Below the pieces are notes generated by a model, which was not told the origin of the DNA, did not search any database, and saw only the letters and a list, made by a program, of their open reading frames with translations. Below, one piece after another: positions 33,491 through 44,700 of a stretch of 64,000 bases of DNA; position 1 is the first letter of the stretch; the number at the start of each line of letters is the position of its first letter. The DNA is taken from contig OZ024809.1 in the NCBI GenBank assembly GCA_964017045.1, forward strand, positions 11,290,307 through 11,354,306, written 5' to 3'. The stretch comes from Omphiscola glabra (Eukaryota > Mollusca > Gastropoda > Lymnaeidae). The translations under genes were made by a program, and so were the position numbers.

Positions 33491-34205
33491 TTGGTAGGAA
33501 ATGCCTATAAAAAGGGCTGACCGATAGAGAGGAAGAGAGATTTTCCTTTCCTTGATTACGAGGCATGCTGTGTGTCATTATACTTTGTTGTGTGTAGAGA
33601 TTTTCATTTCCTCGTACAATTTTGTGCTCATTGTATTTTTACATACAGTACCGGTACCAGCAAATCTGTAAGTTTATAATTTTAATAATATTTCTCTTGC
33701 TGTTATTATTTAATTGAAGTTCACACATTAAAAAAAGGTTATTAATTGTAATTAGCTCTGGCCTTGATGGTCGTTGTATTTGTTATTATTTTTAAACGTT
33801 GGTATCGTCCTTTATTATGGACTGTTTCTAAACGAGCCATAGTCTAAAATTAAGAGATTATATTCTCCAATTATAACGGTCCGTAATATCACACACACGC
33901 ACAAAGTGGCAACTCCCCTTTGCAGATTTGAGCCCTCAAGAGTTCACCCTCTTTGTTTTGTTCAGTTTCGGAAACTAGGAGCGGAGATTTTTTTAACAGA
34001 GGACCGTAGTTTGCCAACTCCTGGAGTAGAGGAACGTTCATAATTTCAACATATAATGTTAGCTATCGAAGATAAAACACAAACGGTCCATGACTTCTCA
34101 AACAATTTTAGCCTAACCTTCATGACGTTTGGTGGCAACAATGAATTACAGCCTTCAAGCTAATTAATCAAAGTTTGATGACGCCATAAAAAATGTACAA
34201 CGTCG
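33491..34205 (+). promoter_or_regulatory. Sequence after the duplication with a TATA-like box and a downstream donor (weak candidate)
   Basis: CTATAAAAAGGGCTG at about 33504 looks like a TATA box; about 165 bp downstream CAAATCTGTAAGTTT is a good splice donor. Together they could mark a short 5' exon or an LTR. No coding sequence follows that I can identify, and no second copy exists in the window. The rest of the interval is AT-rich and unassigned. Confidence 0.2.
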
Positions 34206-34209
34206 ACAC

Positions 34210-34805
34210 TTTGAGTTTTCATTTAAGTTTTACAACTTTTGATTTGAGTTTCCAACTTTCATTCCTTGTTACAACTTTTGATTTGAGTTTCCAACATTCA
34301 TTTACTGTTACAACTTTTGATTTGAGCTTCCAGCTTTCATTCACTGTTACAACTTTTTATTTGAGTTTCCAACATTCATTTACTGTTACAACTTTTATTT
34401 GAGTTTCCAGCTTTCACTCACTGTTACAACTTTTGATTTGAGTTTCCAGCTTTCATTCATTGTTACAACTTTTGATTTGAGTTTCACGCTTTCCTTCACT
34501 GTTACAACTTTTGATTTGAGTTTCCAGCTTTCATTCATTGCAACAACTTTTGATTTGAGTTTCCAGCTTTCATTCACTGTTATAACTTTTGATTTGAGTT
34601 TCCATCTTTCATTCCTTGTTACAACTTTTGATTTGAGTTTCCAGCTTTCATTCACTGTTACAACTTTTTATTTGAGTTTCCAACTTTCATTTACTGTTAC
34701 AACTTTTGATTTGAGTTTCCAAATTTCATTTACTGTTACAACTTTTGATTTGAGATTCCAACTTTCATTCACTGTTTCAACTTTTGATTTGAATTTCAAA
34801 ATTTC
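34210..34805. repeat. 39-bp minisatellite, about 15 copies
   Basis: Unit TTACAACTTTTGATTTGAGT plus TTCCAGCTTTCATTCACTG; 39 = 13 codons, so both strands stay open with a 13-residue repeat. Confidence 0.96.
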
Positions 34806-34891
34806 ATTTTGAGTTTTAATTTCCCACCAGTCCGATCGAGCAGGACCTGGAACCTTGATTTTTCAATTTCCAGTCCAGTCCCCGACTAGCT

Positions 34892-34989
34892 CAGGGGTCG
34901 GCAAACCGCGGCTCGCGAACCGATTGCGGCTTTTTTGACCTAAGTGCTGCTTTATTGGCTCTTTTGACTAATGAGTTTGCCGACCACTG
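34892..34989 (-). mobile_element. 98-bp hAT-type MITE, CAGTGGTCGGCAAAC family
   Basis: Starts CAGGGGTCGGCAAACCGCGG and ends GAGTTTGCCGACCACTG. Target repeats GACTAGCT and GACTAGCA agree at seven of eight bases. Read on the minus strand its first 36 bases closely match those of the 20399-20587 element. Confidence 0.9.
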
Positions 34990-35034
34990 GACTAGCACAA
35001 TAACTTGAGTTTTTCTTTGGAATTGTGTGAAATA

Positions 35035-35385
35035 CAGTAACTCCTCGAATATTTGAGGGGTTACATTTCGAGACCCCCCCTCCCTTTCCACCTTGCGAAA
35101 TGCGAAATACCGCGAATTAGGATTTATATATTTTCCCGCTTAATAAACCTCCCCACTGTTTTAATTCAAGGTATATTTATAATATTTTCATTTTTTTAAA
35201 GGCTAGATAAAGCTTATTTTACCGCCAAAATATATCAAATAAAAATAGCATATACATAGATTCCATACCACCATTGCGATACCCGCCACAATACCTCGAA
35301 AAAGCGAAAAATTTGCGATCGTTTTCTTGGAGAAAAGCCATGAACGAGTAAGGACGCAAAATACGAGGTAGCCGATATGTTACTT
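35035..35385. mobile_element. Probable Tc1/mariner-type MITE
   Basis: CAGTAACTCCTCGAATATTT preceded by TA, then GAGGGGTTACATTTCGAGAC, GCGAAATGCGAAATACCGCG. The right side has CGCAAAATACGAGGTAGCCG as an approximate inverted match. This 'CCTCG..GCGAAA..CCGCGAA' layout is typical of mariner/pogo-type MITEs. The 3' border is approximate. Confidence 0.45.
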
Positions 35386-35847
35386 TACTATTATACTAAA
35401 ATGAAGAATGATGTCTTAAAAAAAGTAACAAAAAAAAAAAAATCCAGGGTAATGCCCCGTGTACTTACAACCAAAAGCTTTCAAGGCGTCCAGTCAACCC
35501 ACGGGCTGAGAATCCCCGATCTTCTGTATACCCCCCCCCCACCCCCGCGCTAACTGAATTGCGCGGAGCAGCAAAAGAACTCGTGAAAACATGGGAGGAG
35601 AAACATGACCGAGGAACGCAAGGGCGGAACAACAAGAGCGGCCGAGGCGGAGATGGACGTCACTCTTCCCATCTTTCTTTGCCAGGGTTTGATGACCTTG
35701 CTGGTCAAGGGAGGATGCGCTACATGCCGCTGTTCTCATAAGTGGATATGGAGAGCAGAGTTCGGACGTTGTTGGTACAGAACTAGGACTAGGCTAATAT
35801 CGAAAAAAAAAAAAAAGTTTCCATTCCTTTACATCATGTATTGGGTG
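35386..35847. other. Unique sequence, no gene recognised
   Basis: Poly-C run at 35530-35539; overlapping frames on both strands at 35494-35868 with no recognised domain. Confidence 0.4.
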
Positions 35848-36230
35848 CTGGGTGGCCGAGTGGTCTGAACTGAGCAAATCTCAAGCTAATGGTCAATACC
35901 CGCCAAAGCCCAGTCAAGCAAAAAACACCACCAGAACCCCGGGTGGATGGGACTCGTTAACCTTGGACGGCAACCCATCTAAGAGAAGGCAACTCTGAAT
36001 TCAAACCCGGAGATGGGGAGATGGAGTTCACATGCGCCTAACTGGCAGCAGTGAGACCTCTCGAACATCGAACATCGAACAGCGGAGCGCCGTGAGCATG
36101 CTATGGAATGAGCGCTATATAAGTATTCCAATTAATCAATCAATCTCCTAGATTTGACTTTGTAACGCGCTTCGAGCATTTGGGGATGAAGCGTGATTTT
36201 TCAAATAAACTTTATTATTATTATTATTAT
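35848..36230 (+). mobile_element. tRNA-related SINE with (ATT)n tail
   Basis: Starts CTGGGTGGCCGAGTGGTCTG, shares AGCCCAGTCAAGCAAAA, AACACCACCAG, GGGTGGATGGGACTCGTTAA, CCTTGGACGGCAACCCATCT and GAATTCAAACCCGGAGA with the copies in the duplication (opposite strand). The 3' body differs: GCGCTATATAAGTATTCCA followed by CGCGCTTCGAGCATTTGGGG and a tail of ATT triplets after AATAAACTTT, so two SINE-like 3' ends may be fused. Confidence 0.85.
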
Positions 36231-37424
36231 GTATGCATTGAGATATGGCCTACTGCACTACTATCTCTGTATCAATAAACATTTTACAATATGTTGAAGT
36301 AGAGGTTATTTATATAACTTACATCAGCTCACTATAAAGAGATTATAACAATTAAAATACAATTTACAAGAAATGTGATGACTATTTTATTGAGAACATC
36401 AGGGTAGACTCTAAAGATGCGAAGTTTGATCCTTCATTGGCAGTGCCTTAAGATGTCTTGTACATGTACACCTAAATTTAATGTATACGCAGAGAAGCAC
36501 GCGAGGCATCTATAAATTGTGAGCAAGTGTCTCTCGTGAATATATATACAAGGTTCTCGATGTCGATGTACTGTAGACTTTAGTATAGTGAGGTAGCTTT
36601 ACGAAATATCGCCGAAGAGTCGTTGAGACCTCACAGAACCCTGGCCCCCCAAGACTCCGTCGCAAGCTGGTGCAAGGTGAAGGTCATTTTTTCATCAACA
36701 ACTCGGCAGCGTCACTACGACTTGGAATTAAGTTTGCCAGAAAGCATTCAGAAGCTGAATAGAATTTGGACGTCACAAAAGATGTGTGGGGTTTCCTGAA
36801 ATGGGGGTTTGGGGGGGGGGGGCAAGTGGGCGAAGCGTCCAATTTCCTATGGTTTAATACTACAAGGCTTTCTATGGGCTCCTAGTATGGTTCTCACGTC
36901 TCACTTAGATGCCCCTTTGTTTCCAGAATAAAGGTTGGGTGTACGATTTGATGTAACAAACATATTTGATGCGATCAAGTGCATTACAAATTCTGAATAA
37001 AAATGAATGTGCACATGAGCGTGCACTGACATTAAAGTATTTAAAGTTCATTAAAGCGTAAAATATTTTTTTTTAAAATTAACTAAAAACAAAAAAAAAC
37101 ATTTTGAGAACAAATGGAAAAAAATATTGTATGATTTTTATGTGCAGGGTGATTTATTGATGGACACATTTTATTGACAGTAAATCTTTATTACCGATTT
37201 CATGACACTTGTGCACACACACACACACACACACACAAAATTGTTTTTGAACGCACTATACGATATCGTAAAACTACATAATGCATTATTTATAGGTGAA
37301 TATCGTTACATGTAGCGAGTATCGTTATTGGTAGGGAGTGAGTATCCTTATAAGTAAGGAGTGAGTATCATTACAAGTAGGGAATGAGTATAATTTCAGT
37401 TAGGGATTGAGTATTGTTATAGGT
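36231..37424. other. Unique AT-rich sequence, no gene recognised
   Basis: Contains a (CA)n tract (37214-37237), poly-G (36810-36820) and a degenerate GTAGGGA(A/G)TGAGTAT(C/A) repeat (37315-37420). Confidence 0.5.
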
Positions 37425-37612
37425 AGTGTTTGACTACAGCAGCCACCGAAAGTAGTGTTTGACTACAGTAGCTACCGAAAGTAGTGTTTGACTACAGTAG
37501 CTACCGAAAGTAGTGTTTGACTACAGTAGCTACCGAAAGTAGTGTTTGACTACAGTAGCTACCGAAAGTAGTTTTTGACTACAGTAGCTACCGAAAGTAG
37601 TGTTTGAGTATT
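37425..37612. repeat. 29-bp minisatellite, about 6.5 copies
   Basis: Unit GTAGTGTTTGACTACAGTAG plus CTACCGAAA, almost perfect. Confidence 0.96.
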
Positions 37613-37914
37613 GACCACGGAACATTAGGACTAAAGAATAGAAACCGGCCATTGGAAGTATTGTCACTGTCTTTGACACTGGCTTTGTGGTAGGGAGGGG
37701 GTAGATCTGTCAGTTCACTGAGCGTCGCCGTGACGCGAGGACATTAATTATGTACATGATGCCATTATGCCAACCGACAGGGTGTCAGAAATGCACGCCA
37801 GGAACTCCTGGACACCCTGCACGCCAGTCATAAATAATGGAGCAGGAGATGGGCGTCCTTTATCACGCCCGAAATGTTAGTAGGAGGGTCTAACATGGAA
37901 CTCGTGAGTCACTT

Positions 37915-38345
37915 CGGGTAGGAGTTCGATTTGGGGGAGGAAGAAGTTCGGGTGGGGGGAGGGAAGAGAGAAGGTTTGGGGGGGGAGGAGTGCGGGTTTT
38001 AGGGGAGGGAGGATTGCGGGTTTTAGGGGAGGGAGGAGTGCGGGTTTTAGGGGAGGGAGGATTGCGGGTTTGGGGGAGGGAAGAGTGCGGGTTTGGGGGA
38101 GGGAGGAGTGCGGGTTTGGAGGAGGGAGGAGTGCGGGTTTGGGGGGAGGGAGAAGTTCGGGTTTGGGGAGGGAGAAGTGCAGATGTTGGGGAAGGAGGAG
38201 TGAGGGTTTGGGGGAGGGAGGAGTTTGGTTGTTGGGGAGGGAGAAGTGCGGGTTCGGGGGAGAGAGGAGTTCGGGTGTTGGGGAGGAGGGAGTGCGGGTT
38301 CGCGGGAGGTAGGAGTGCAGTTTTGGTGGAGGGAGGTGTGCTCAC
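37915..38345. repeat. G-rich ~21-24-bp minisatellite, about 19 copies
   Basis: Unit GGGAGGGAGGAGTGCGGGTT T with many length variants. G-rich on the plus strand with runs of four to eight G. Open frames on both strands (Pro-rich on minus) are compositional. Confidence 0.93.
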
Positions 38346-38402
38346 ATTCCCGTAAAACAGAATGATATGAAACTCTTAACTTTGTGTTCGAGCACCCTAC
38401 GG

Positions 38403-39927
38403 CAGGGGTTACCGAACTACGGCCCGCGAGGCCAGTTCATCCGGCCCGCCGGCGGTACTTGAACTTGCTTGATAAAACGTATGGAACACGTGACGTTGTG
38501 ATACAATATACATTTAAATATTATGTTTAGAATACTAAGAGATCTTCACACACGCGGAGACCTTCTGGCCGCTATGCGCCTTAATTTACCATGTTCATTT
38601 TTAAATTATTGTATCTATATTTTCTTTCTTATTACAGCCCTGTTTACCCATCGAAATGCTAAAATCGTACAATGTCGTCTCAAAATCGTACAATACGGTA
38701 TCTTAATAGTAAATAAATAAACGTACAGTATGTAAAATCAATACAATAACTACTGGCATCGCAGTTCCTAGAGTGATCGAGTTAAGCTGGCTCCAAAAAA
38801 AAAATTAACTACTAAAAGTAGATGACCGACGTTTCTAATAAAATCTGCGGTCACTTTGTTTTGCAGACGCGTATTTGTTATTGATATTATTTTATACTGA
38901 GTGGACGTACAGATCACGCTATCACAGTCTATCACTGGTAAAAATAAAGTTACTGGTGAAATTTAATGTGGTTCAAACTCGAGCTCAGATCAGCATAAAA
39001 CAAGATGTATTTAAGTACGAATTAATTAACAAATGATGACATCATGTAAAAAAAACAACTACCAAGTAACCCGAGGTTGTTGTTTTTTTTAAAGAAAAAG
39101 ATGGTTTAAAAAAATAAAATAAATTAAGAATGAATTTCCATTAAGCATATTCCCGCACATATATTATAGTCTGATAACTACCACAAACTGGGTAGTAAAT
39201 GGGGGAAAGAAATAGAAGTGTTGGAAACGTACGGGGACATTTAAATCATAGTCGCCGCGGTTGGAACTAACAGCCCTTAATAAAGTTCAGTTGTGCGAAT
39301 AACAGAAGAATTTGGAGGGAACATAGTGCTACAGATACGTGAGAAAGCTAGGAACTTGATGTGGTATTCTCTGGCACTGGGTGAGTCTACTGATCTCTCA
39401 CAACTTCTCGTGTTTATGTGTGGTGTCAATTTGGACTTTCAGATAACGGAAAAGTTGGCATCCGTTTGCAGCATGCATGGAACAATTAATGTCTGCGACT
39501 TTTACAAAACATTTACAAAAAAAAACTTTGTGACGTCAAAAAATCGAACGAGAGGGATTGATGAACATTTGAAAACAATTCTTTTGCCTGGATGCAGCAA
39601 TTCCAAACCAAACATTAATGTTATCTTGAAAGCCAAACGGCAGTTTCACAAATCTCACTAACCTTTGTTGCTGCTTAGTTAGTGAGATTCGGATATGTGC
39701 GCACTAGGTCTGATGTAATTATCTTTTTGCTAACGTCAATGTGTTTGTTTGTAGCATTCAAGCCACTCAGCCATGATTAACATGGAATACTAAACTCAGC
39801 TTTTCGTCTTTTTTCCCCAGAGTTTTCGTTCTGGCTTGAAATTATTGTACAGAAGGATTATCCGTTCCGCGCTCGTCATATTTTTCCCGTTATTCGGCCC
39901 GCCGTGAAAAGGGTTTGGTGCCCCCTG
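38403..39927 (+). mobile_element. hAT transposon (Charlie/GTF2IRD2-like) with transposase relic
   Basis: Starts CAGGGGTTACCGAACTACGG, followed by CCCGCGAGGCC, and ends CGGCCCGCCGTGAAAAGGGT, then TTGGTGCCCCCTG. The ends are inverted-repeat related (CAGGGG..ACC.AAC; CGGCCCGC). Flanks CCCTACGG (38395-38402) and GCCTACGG (39928-39935) form an 8-bp target duplication with one change. It contains a truncated transposase (see 39293). Confidence 0.88.
39293..39661 (+). pseudogene. hAT transposase fragment (GTF2IRD2/ZBED-type), decayed
   Basis: About 122 codons. Segments FGGNIVLQIREKARNLMWYS, LALGESTDLSQLLVFMCGVN and DFQITEKLASVCSMHGT match the block just before and around the first catalytic aspartate of hAT transposases of the Charlie group, which normally read (L)ALDESTD..QLLVF.RGV...F.(I/V)TE.L..(M/V).SMHGT. 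Here the expected Asp is Gly (ALGEST). After the HGT motif the frame loses similarity (internal deletion or frameshift), and the BED finger and C-terminal dimerisation region are absent. Full-length relatives are about 600 residues, so this copy is dead. It sits inside matching terminal repeats (38403-39927). Confidence 0.85.
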
Positions 39928-39964
39928 GCCTACGGTATTCCGGTACTCATATGATATATAATTG

Positions 39965-40440
39965 GACGAAAAGCATTATATTTATATACTCATAAATAGG
40001 AATTGTATACATTCGATAAAGACATATGTACAACGGCTGTATAGTAAATGTAAATGTACACAAGTATATATGACCTAAGTATTCGGTAAATGTGCAAAAG
40101 TATAAATGACCTATGTATTCAGTAAATGTACACAAGTATACATGACCTATGTATTCAGTAGATGTACACAAGTATATAAGACCTATGTATTCAGTAAATA
40201 TACACACGTATACATGACCTATGTAATCAGTAGATGTACACAAGTATGTATGTCCTATGTATTCAGTAGATGTACGCAAGTATATATGATCTATGTATTC
40301 AGTAGATGTACTTATGTCGTGTATAACGGCGTTATTAACAGTAAAGGACACATAAATAACCTGTGTATACGGGAGATGTACAAAAGTATATATGACCTGT
40401 GTCTACTGGAGATGTACTGGTGTTTATATATACTGTGTAA
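39965..40440. repeat. 36-bp minisatellite, about 13 copies
   Basis: Unit CATGACCTATGTATTCAGTA plus GATGTACACAAGTATA. A 12-residue period is open on both strands. Confidence 0.93.
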
Positions 40441-40494
40441 TGTATAAATCCTACTCTACACAGTGAGTCATGTCGAACTGAGTCTAATGGACGA

Positions 40495-40604
40495 ATAAAA
40501 AGACACCCAGCAGTAGGTGAAGACACCTAGAAGTTAATGAAGACACCCTGCAGAAGGTGGAGATACCCAGCAGTAGGTAAAGACACCCAGGTGTAGCTGA
40601 AGAC
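40495..40604. repeat. ~20-bp minisatellite, left part, interrupted by a LINE
   Basis: AGACACCCAGCAGTAGGTGA units, five copies. The array resumes at 41364-41405 with the same unit, so the LINE end at 40605-41363 inserted into it. Confidence 0.9.
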
Positions 40605-41363
40605 CATATATTTAAAGCCAGTTTATTGCGTAAGTACCTCGGTATTACCATTCTAAGAGATGTCCGCTGGGACGATCATATTAACAATGTGTGCAACCAG
40701 GCAAATAAGACCCTGGGGTTCTTAAGGCGTAATCTATAAAGATAGACATCTCCAGTGTGAAAGAAAGAGCACATAAAGCCTTTGTCCGGCCGCTTTTAGA
40801 TTACGCATCTTCAGTCTGGGACCCATTTACACAGAAGAGCATCGACAAGTTGGAGGCGGTCCTGCGACGAGCAGCATGCTTTGTCCTGAACCGCTACAGG
40901 AATACCTCTAGTGTTGGTAACATGCTGGAAACACTGGGCTGATCACAATTCTATGAACGACGGCGACTATCCAGGCTCTCCATGATGTATAAGATAAATA
41001 ATGGGCTGGTCCACTGCTCAAGTATTAAACAGAAACTCGTCCCTCTCCCAAACAGACAGCGACGGGGCCATGACAGGCAGTTCTGGCTCATCCCAGCAAG
41101 AATCCAGTACAGGAACTGCTCATTCCTGCCAAAGACAATCAGGGACTGGAACAAGCTTCCAAAAGGAGCAGTTGAGGCGACAACACTTGACATATTTGCG
41201 TCTATTGCCTCAGGCCTTCCAACCCCCGCTGAGTAGCCTTTTCAACCAGTGAAATATTCTGTTGATCTTCAACACCAGGCACACAGAAATATTGCAAATC
41301 CCATCTACATGCATAGGGGCCAGAATGATCAATAAATTGACCGTGGTCCTTTAATATATAGAA
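40605..41363 (+). mobile_element. 5'-truncated non-LTR retrotransposon (jockey/CR1-type)
   Basis: 3' end of a LINE, from within the reverse-transcriptase ORF to a 3' UTR ending TTTAATATATAGAAGAA. Both sides have GAAGAC (40599-40604, and about 41364-41369), the minisatellite sequence, compatible with a target duplication. Confidence 0.85.
40632..41236 (+). pseudogene. C-terminal part of a LINE reverse transcriptase ORF, broken
   Basis: Reads KYLGITILRDVRWDDHINNV...ANKTLGFLRRNL (40632-40738), then in another frame VKERAHKAFVRPLLDYASSV WDPFTQKSIDKLE..LRRAA (40757-40939), then RRRLSRLSMMYKINNGLV...FLPKTIRDWNKLPKGAV (to 41236). These are the post-catalytic thumb and C-terminal motifs of jockey/CR1-group LINEs (YLGI.L...W..HI; VRP.LDYAS.VWDP; R..RL..MYK; PRTI.DWN.LP). 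Lesions: a frameshift near 40735-40750, and a TGA at 40940-40942 in a position where the family has Trp. About 200 of roughly 900-1000 residues remain. Confidence 0.9.
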
Positions 41364-41405
41364 GAAGACACCCAGCAGTAGCTGAAGACACCCAGCAGTA
41401 GGTTA
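41364..41405. repeat. ~20-bp minisatellite, right part
   Basis: AGACACCCAGCAGTAGCTGA units continuing the array at 40495-40604. Confidence 0.85.
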
Positions 41406-41764
41406 AAAAATAAAACTGAAGACAAAACTCCATTTAAATAACGGGGAATAAACGTGATTTCTTAGTTAGAAATTAACATCAACATTCTTTGAACGCACGT
41501 TTAACATGCGCACGAGGACTTTGAAAGTTAGGTCATGAGAGAAAATAAGAGAAAAAGTCGGACGACGTATGGAGATTAACGAGATAATGGTGGTAGGAAG
41601 GCTGTAGAAAATTATTTAGTAACCAGAATCCAATAAGGAACCGGTATTAAATAATCGTTTTTGCCGTAACTCGCTGGCAATAATCAATAAAGATCACAAT
41701 ATTTCAGTCACAACATTCGAAAAAAATCAATACCAATCGATTAGTGACCTATAATCATAATTTA
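41406..41764. other. Unique AT-rich sequence, no gene recognised
   Basis: No repeat or exon signal. Confidence 0.5.
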
Positions 41765-44700
41765 TTGATCAACTAGCGAGTACCCGGCATGCGTTGCAAT
41801 GCCATTCATCGAAATAAAGTGTCTGTGTTTTAATAATTTTTTTGTAAGTTCTTCTAATAACCACTTTTTTTAACCGTCTGGTGCGTATTCGAATTAATTA
41901 GAAGGTTTTAAGAAGTGTCAGCAGACCACACGCAGCTGTCCGTGTGGGAAGCATGGATTTTCCAAATTTAGTCCCAAAACTTATAGCGATTGATCCCCCC
42001 ATGCAATAGCTATGTTTGAAATTATATTTATATGGCTCATTTATTACATATAAACAAATTTTGGGCCCCGGCCCCAAAAGTAATATTTTGAAATATTTGT
42101 ACTAAATCAGGAACCTATTTATTAAGTCACATATACAAAATGAAATGTCACAGTTTATATTTAATGTAATTCCACCCACTTATGCAATAGCTCTGCTTGA
42201 CGTTATATTTACATAGCTCATATAAGAAAAAAAAAAGAATTTAAGGCCCACGGCACAAAGCGGAATATTGTAAAATATTTGCACTTCTTTAGAAACCTAT
42301 TGCGGGCCTGCACACAACAACTCACTGAAAGTTTATCGCATTCAGATGAATAGTATAGGAACTCATACGGAAATTATATTTAAATAGCTCATATTAGAAA
42401 GAAAAACTACTATAGGGCCCCGGTCCAAAACTGGTAATTCCTTGTAAAATGAATGGGTTTTGATATTCATGGATATAATTTTGTAAATGTACTTAAGTTG
42501 TGTTAACGTCATTGATATTCTTAATTCGTAAAATGGGAATATAGCATCTATTTTTCACAACAGTAATATCATTGGAATTAAGGATATAAAATTGTACACA
42601 CCCTATTTCCTAACCCCCATATATATGTACCTAAGAAGGCAAATTATTTGTCAAATTCATTTTGAGACGTATAGTCTGCTGCCATGTGCAAATTAAACTA
42701 TTGAATTACACCTTCCCCCTCCCCCAAACAGAGTTTTAAAGAAATTAATAAAATCATCCACGGGATTGTAATCCACTTACTTACGCAAAAACAATTTTTT
42801 TTTGCATTTCAAATGCTTTGTTCTTATTTAAATGAGTGATAAGTGCATTAGTGGATGCTATTTAGATATGTAGTTTCGCTGCACTGATTGCATTAAAAGG
42901 CATTTTCGTATTAAAAGTATATTTAAAGGTTAGGTTGTGTTTTTTTTTCCTTATTTATAAATTTCATAAATGTATATTTTTGGAAAGAATAAAAGTAAAA
43001 ATTTATTAAACGTTAAAAATAAAAAGCAAAAATTGTATTTCATTTTTTAAATTGTAGCAGCAATCTATTATATTTATTAATTTTACTTTTAGGAAGGGGG
43101 AAATACATTATCAATTTTATTACGCGCGGTTATTAAATCATAAATTTTTGCATTGAATAAATAGACAATTTGAGTTCTGACGTCATTTGCGTTATTATTT
43201 AGAACAAATTTAATTAGTTTTACTTTTATTACGCAATATTTGGAACGTACTTAAAAAATGCACTAAAATCAACAGATGTTTTGGTTTCCCCAATAAATGT
43301 GATTACAGTGTAATTCTTTGATCATAATTTGTTTTATTCATTTTCATAACTTTCAACCACATATAAAATGTTTAAAATAGTTCCTTAGTTGTGACTCCAA
43401 ATTTATTTGTAATTTAAATTATTAATTCTTAAAATTTTATTAAAATTAAAGCGAATATATAATATATTTTTCGCATTACCATTGATTCGAGTTCCTTAAA
43501 ATAATAGAAGATAACTATGATTGTTTTAAAAAATGGGAACGTATTTAAATCGTATCGGTTCTTTGGAGTTACGGTCAGCATAGATCATTCTTATATATTA
43601 GATGTATTACTACATCATTGCTATTCAAAATCACAACACATTTACAAAGCTATATCCGATTATAAAATACGTCACAAAATTCAAGCTTATTTATAAAAAC
43701 AACAAAATTTTTCTCTACACTAAACATGCAAAAACGTGTTTTCTCTGCTCTTGCTACAAATTGATGTCTGTTGGCATTTGTTCAAGGGCAGTTGAGTTGA
43801 TAGCTCTGTTTGAAATTATTTTGATAAAGTTTGTTAAAGTTAAAGAAAACAAAACGAATTTAAGGACATCGTCCCATGCGAAATATTGTAAAATGTTGTT
43901 CTAATTTAGAAACATTTGCGGGAGCGCGCATATCAATTCACCAAAGTTTCTATCGCAATCGGATGAATGGTATAGGAATGCATACGATAATTATATAGAT
44001 AATATAAGGGTGGACAAAGAATTAAGGCCCCCGGCAACAAACGGAATATTGTAGAATTGTTGTATTACTTCAGAAACCTACCTATTATATCACAAAATTA
44101 AAAAAAAGAGAAACATATTACTGAAGTTGTATCGCATTCAGATAAATGGTATAGGAACGCATACGGATATTATTTTTTACAAAGCTCATATAAGAAAAAA
44201 TAGCAATTTAATGCCAACGGCCAAAAACGGATTATTTTAAAAGTGTTGTAATTAATTCAGAAACCTACTTATTATGTCACACACACAATTTAATGCCTCT
44301 ATTTTTATTTGATTAAAAATCTATCCATCCACACATTAGCTCTGTTTGAAATTTTATTTGTATAGCTCATATAGGAAAAATAGAACATAGGGCCCCTGGC
44401 TCAAAACAGAATATTTTGAAAGGTTGTAATAATTTGAAAAGCTTTGCGGACGTGGGAAAAACAATTTACTAAAGTTTTATCGCATTCAGATGAATGGTAT
44501 AGGAGCGCATACCGAAATTATTTTGTACAAAGCTCATATAAGAAAAAAATAAGAATTTGGGACCAACGGCTGAAAACGGAATATTTTTAAAGTATTGTAA
44601 TTACTCATTAACATGCGCGACATTATGGACACCATTTCAACAAAGTTTTGTTGCAATCGCATGAATGGTTTAGGAGCGCATACGGTTTGAAGTTATATTT

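Noticed and set aside
35845..35875. Functional leucine/serine tRNA gene at TGGCCGAGTGGTCTGA
   Set aside because: Only the box-A-like head is tRNA-like; the downstream sequence matches other SINE copies and lacks a tRNA body.
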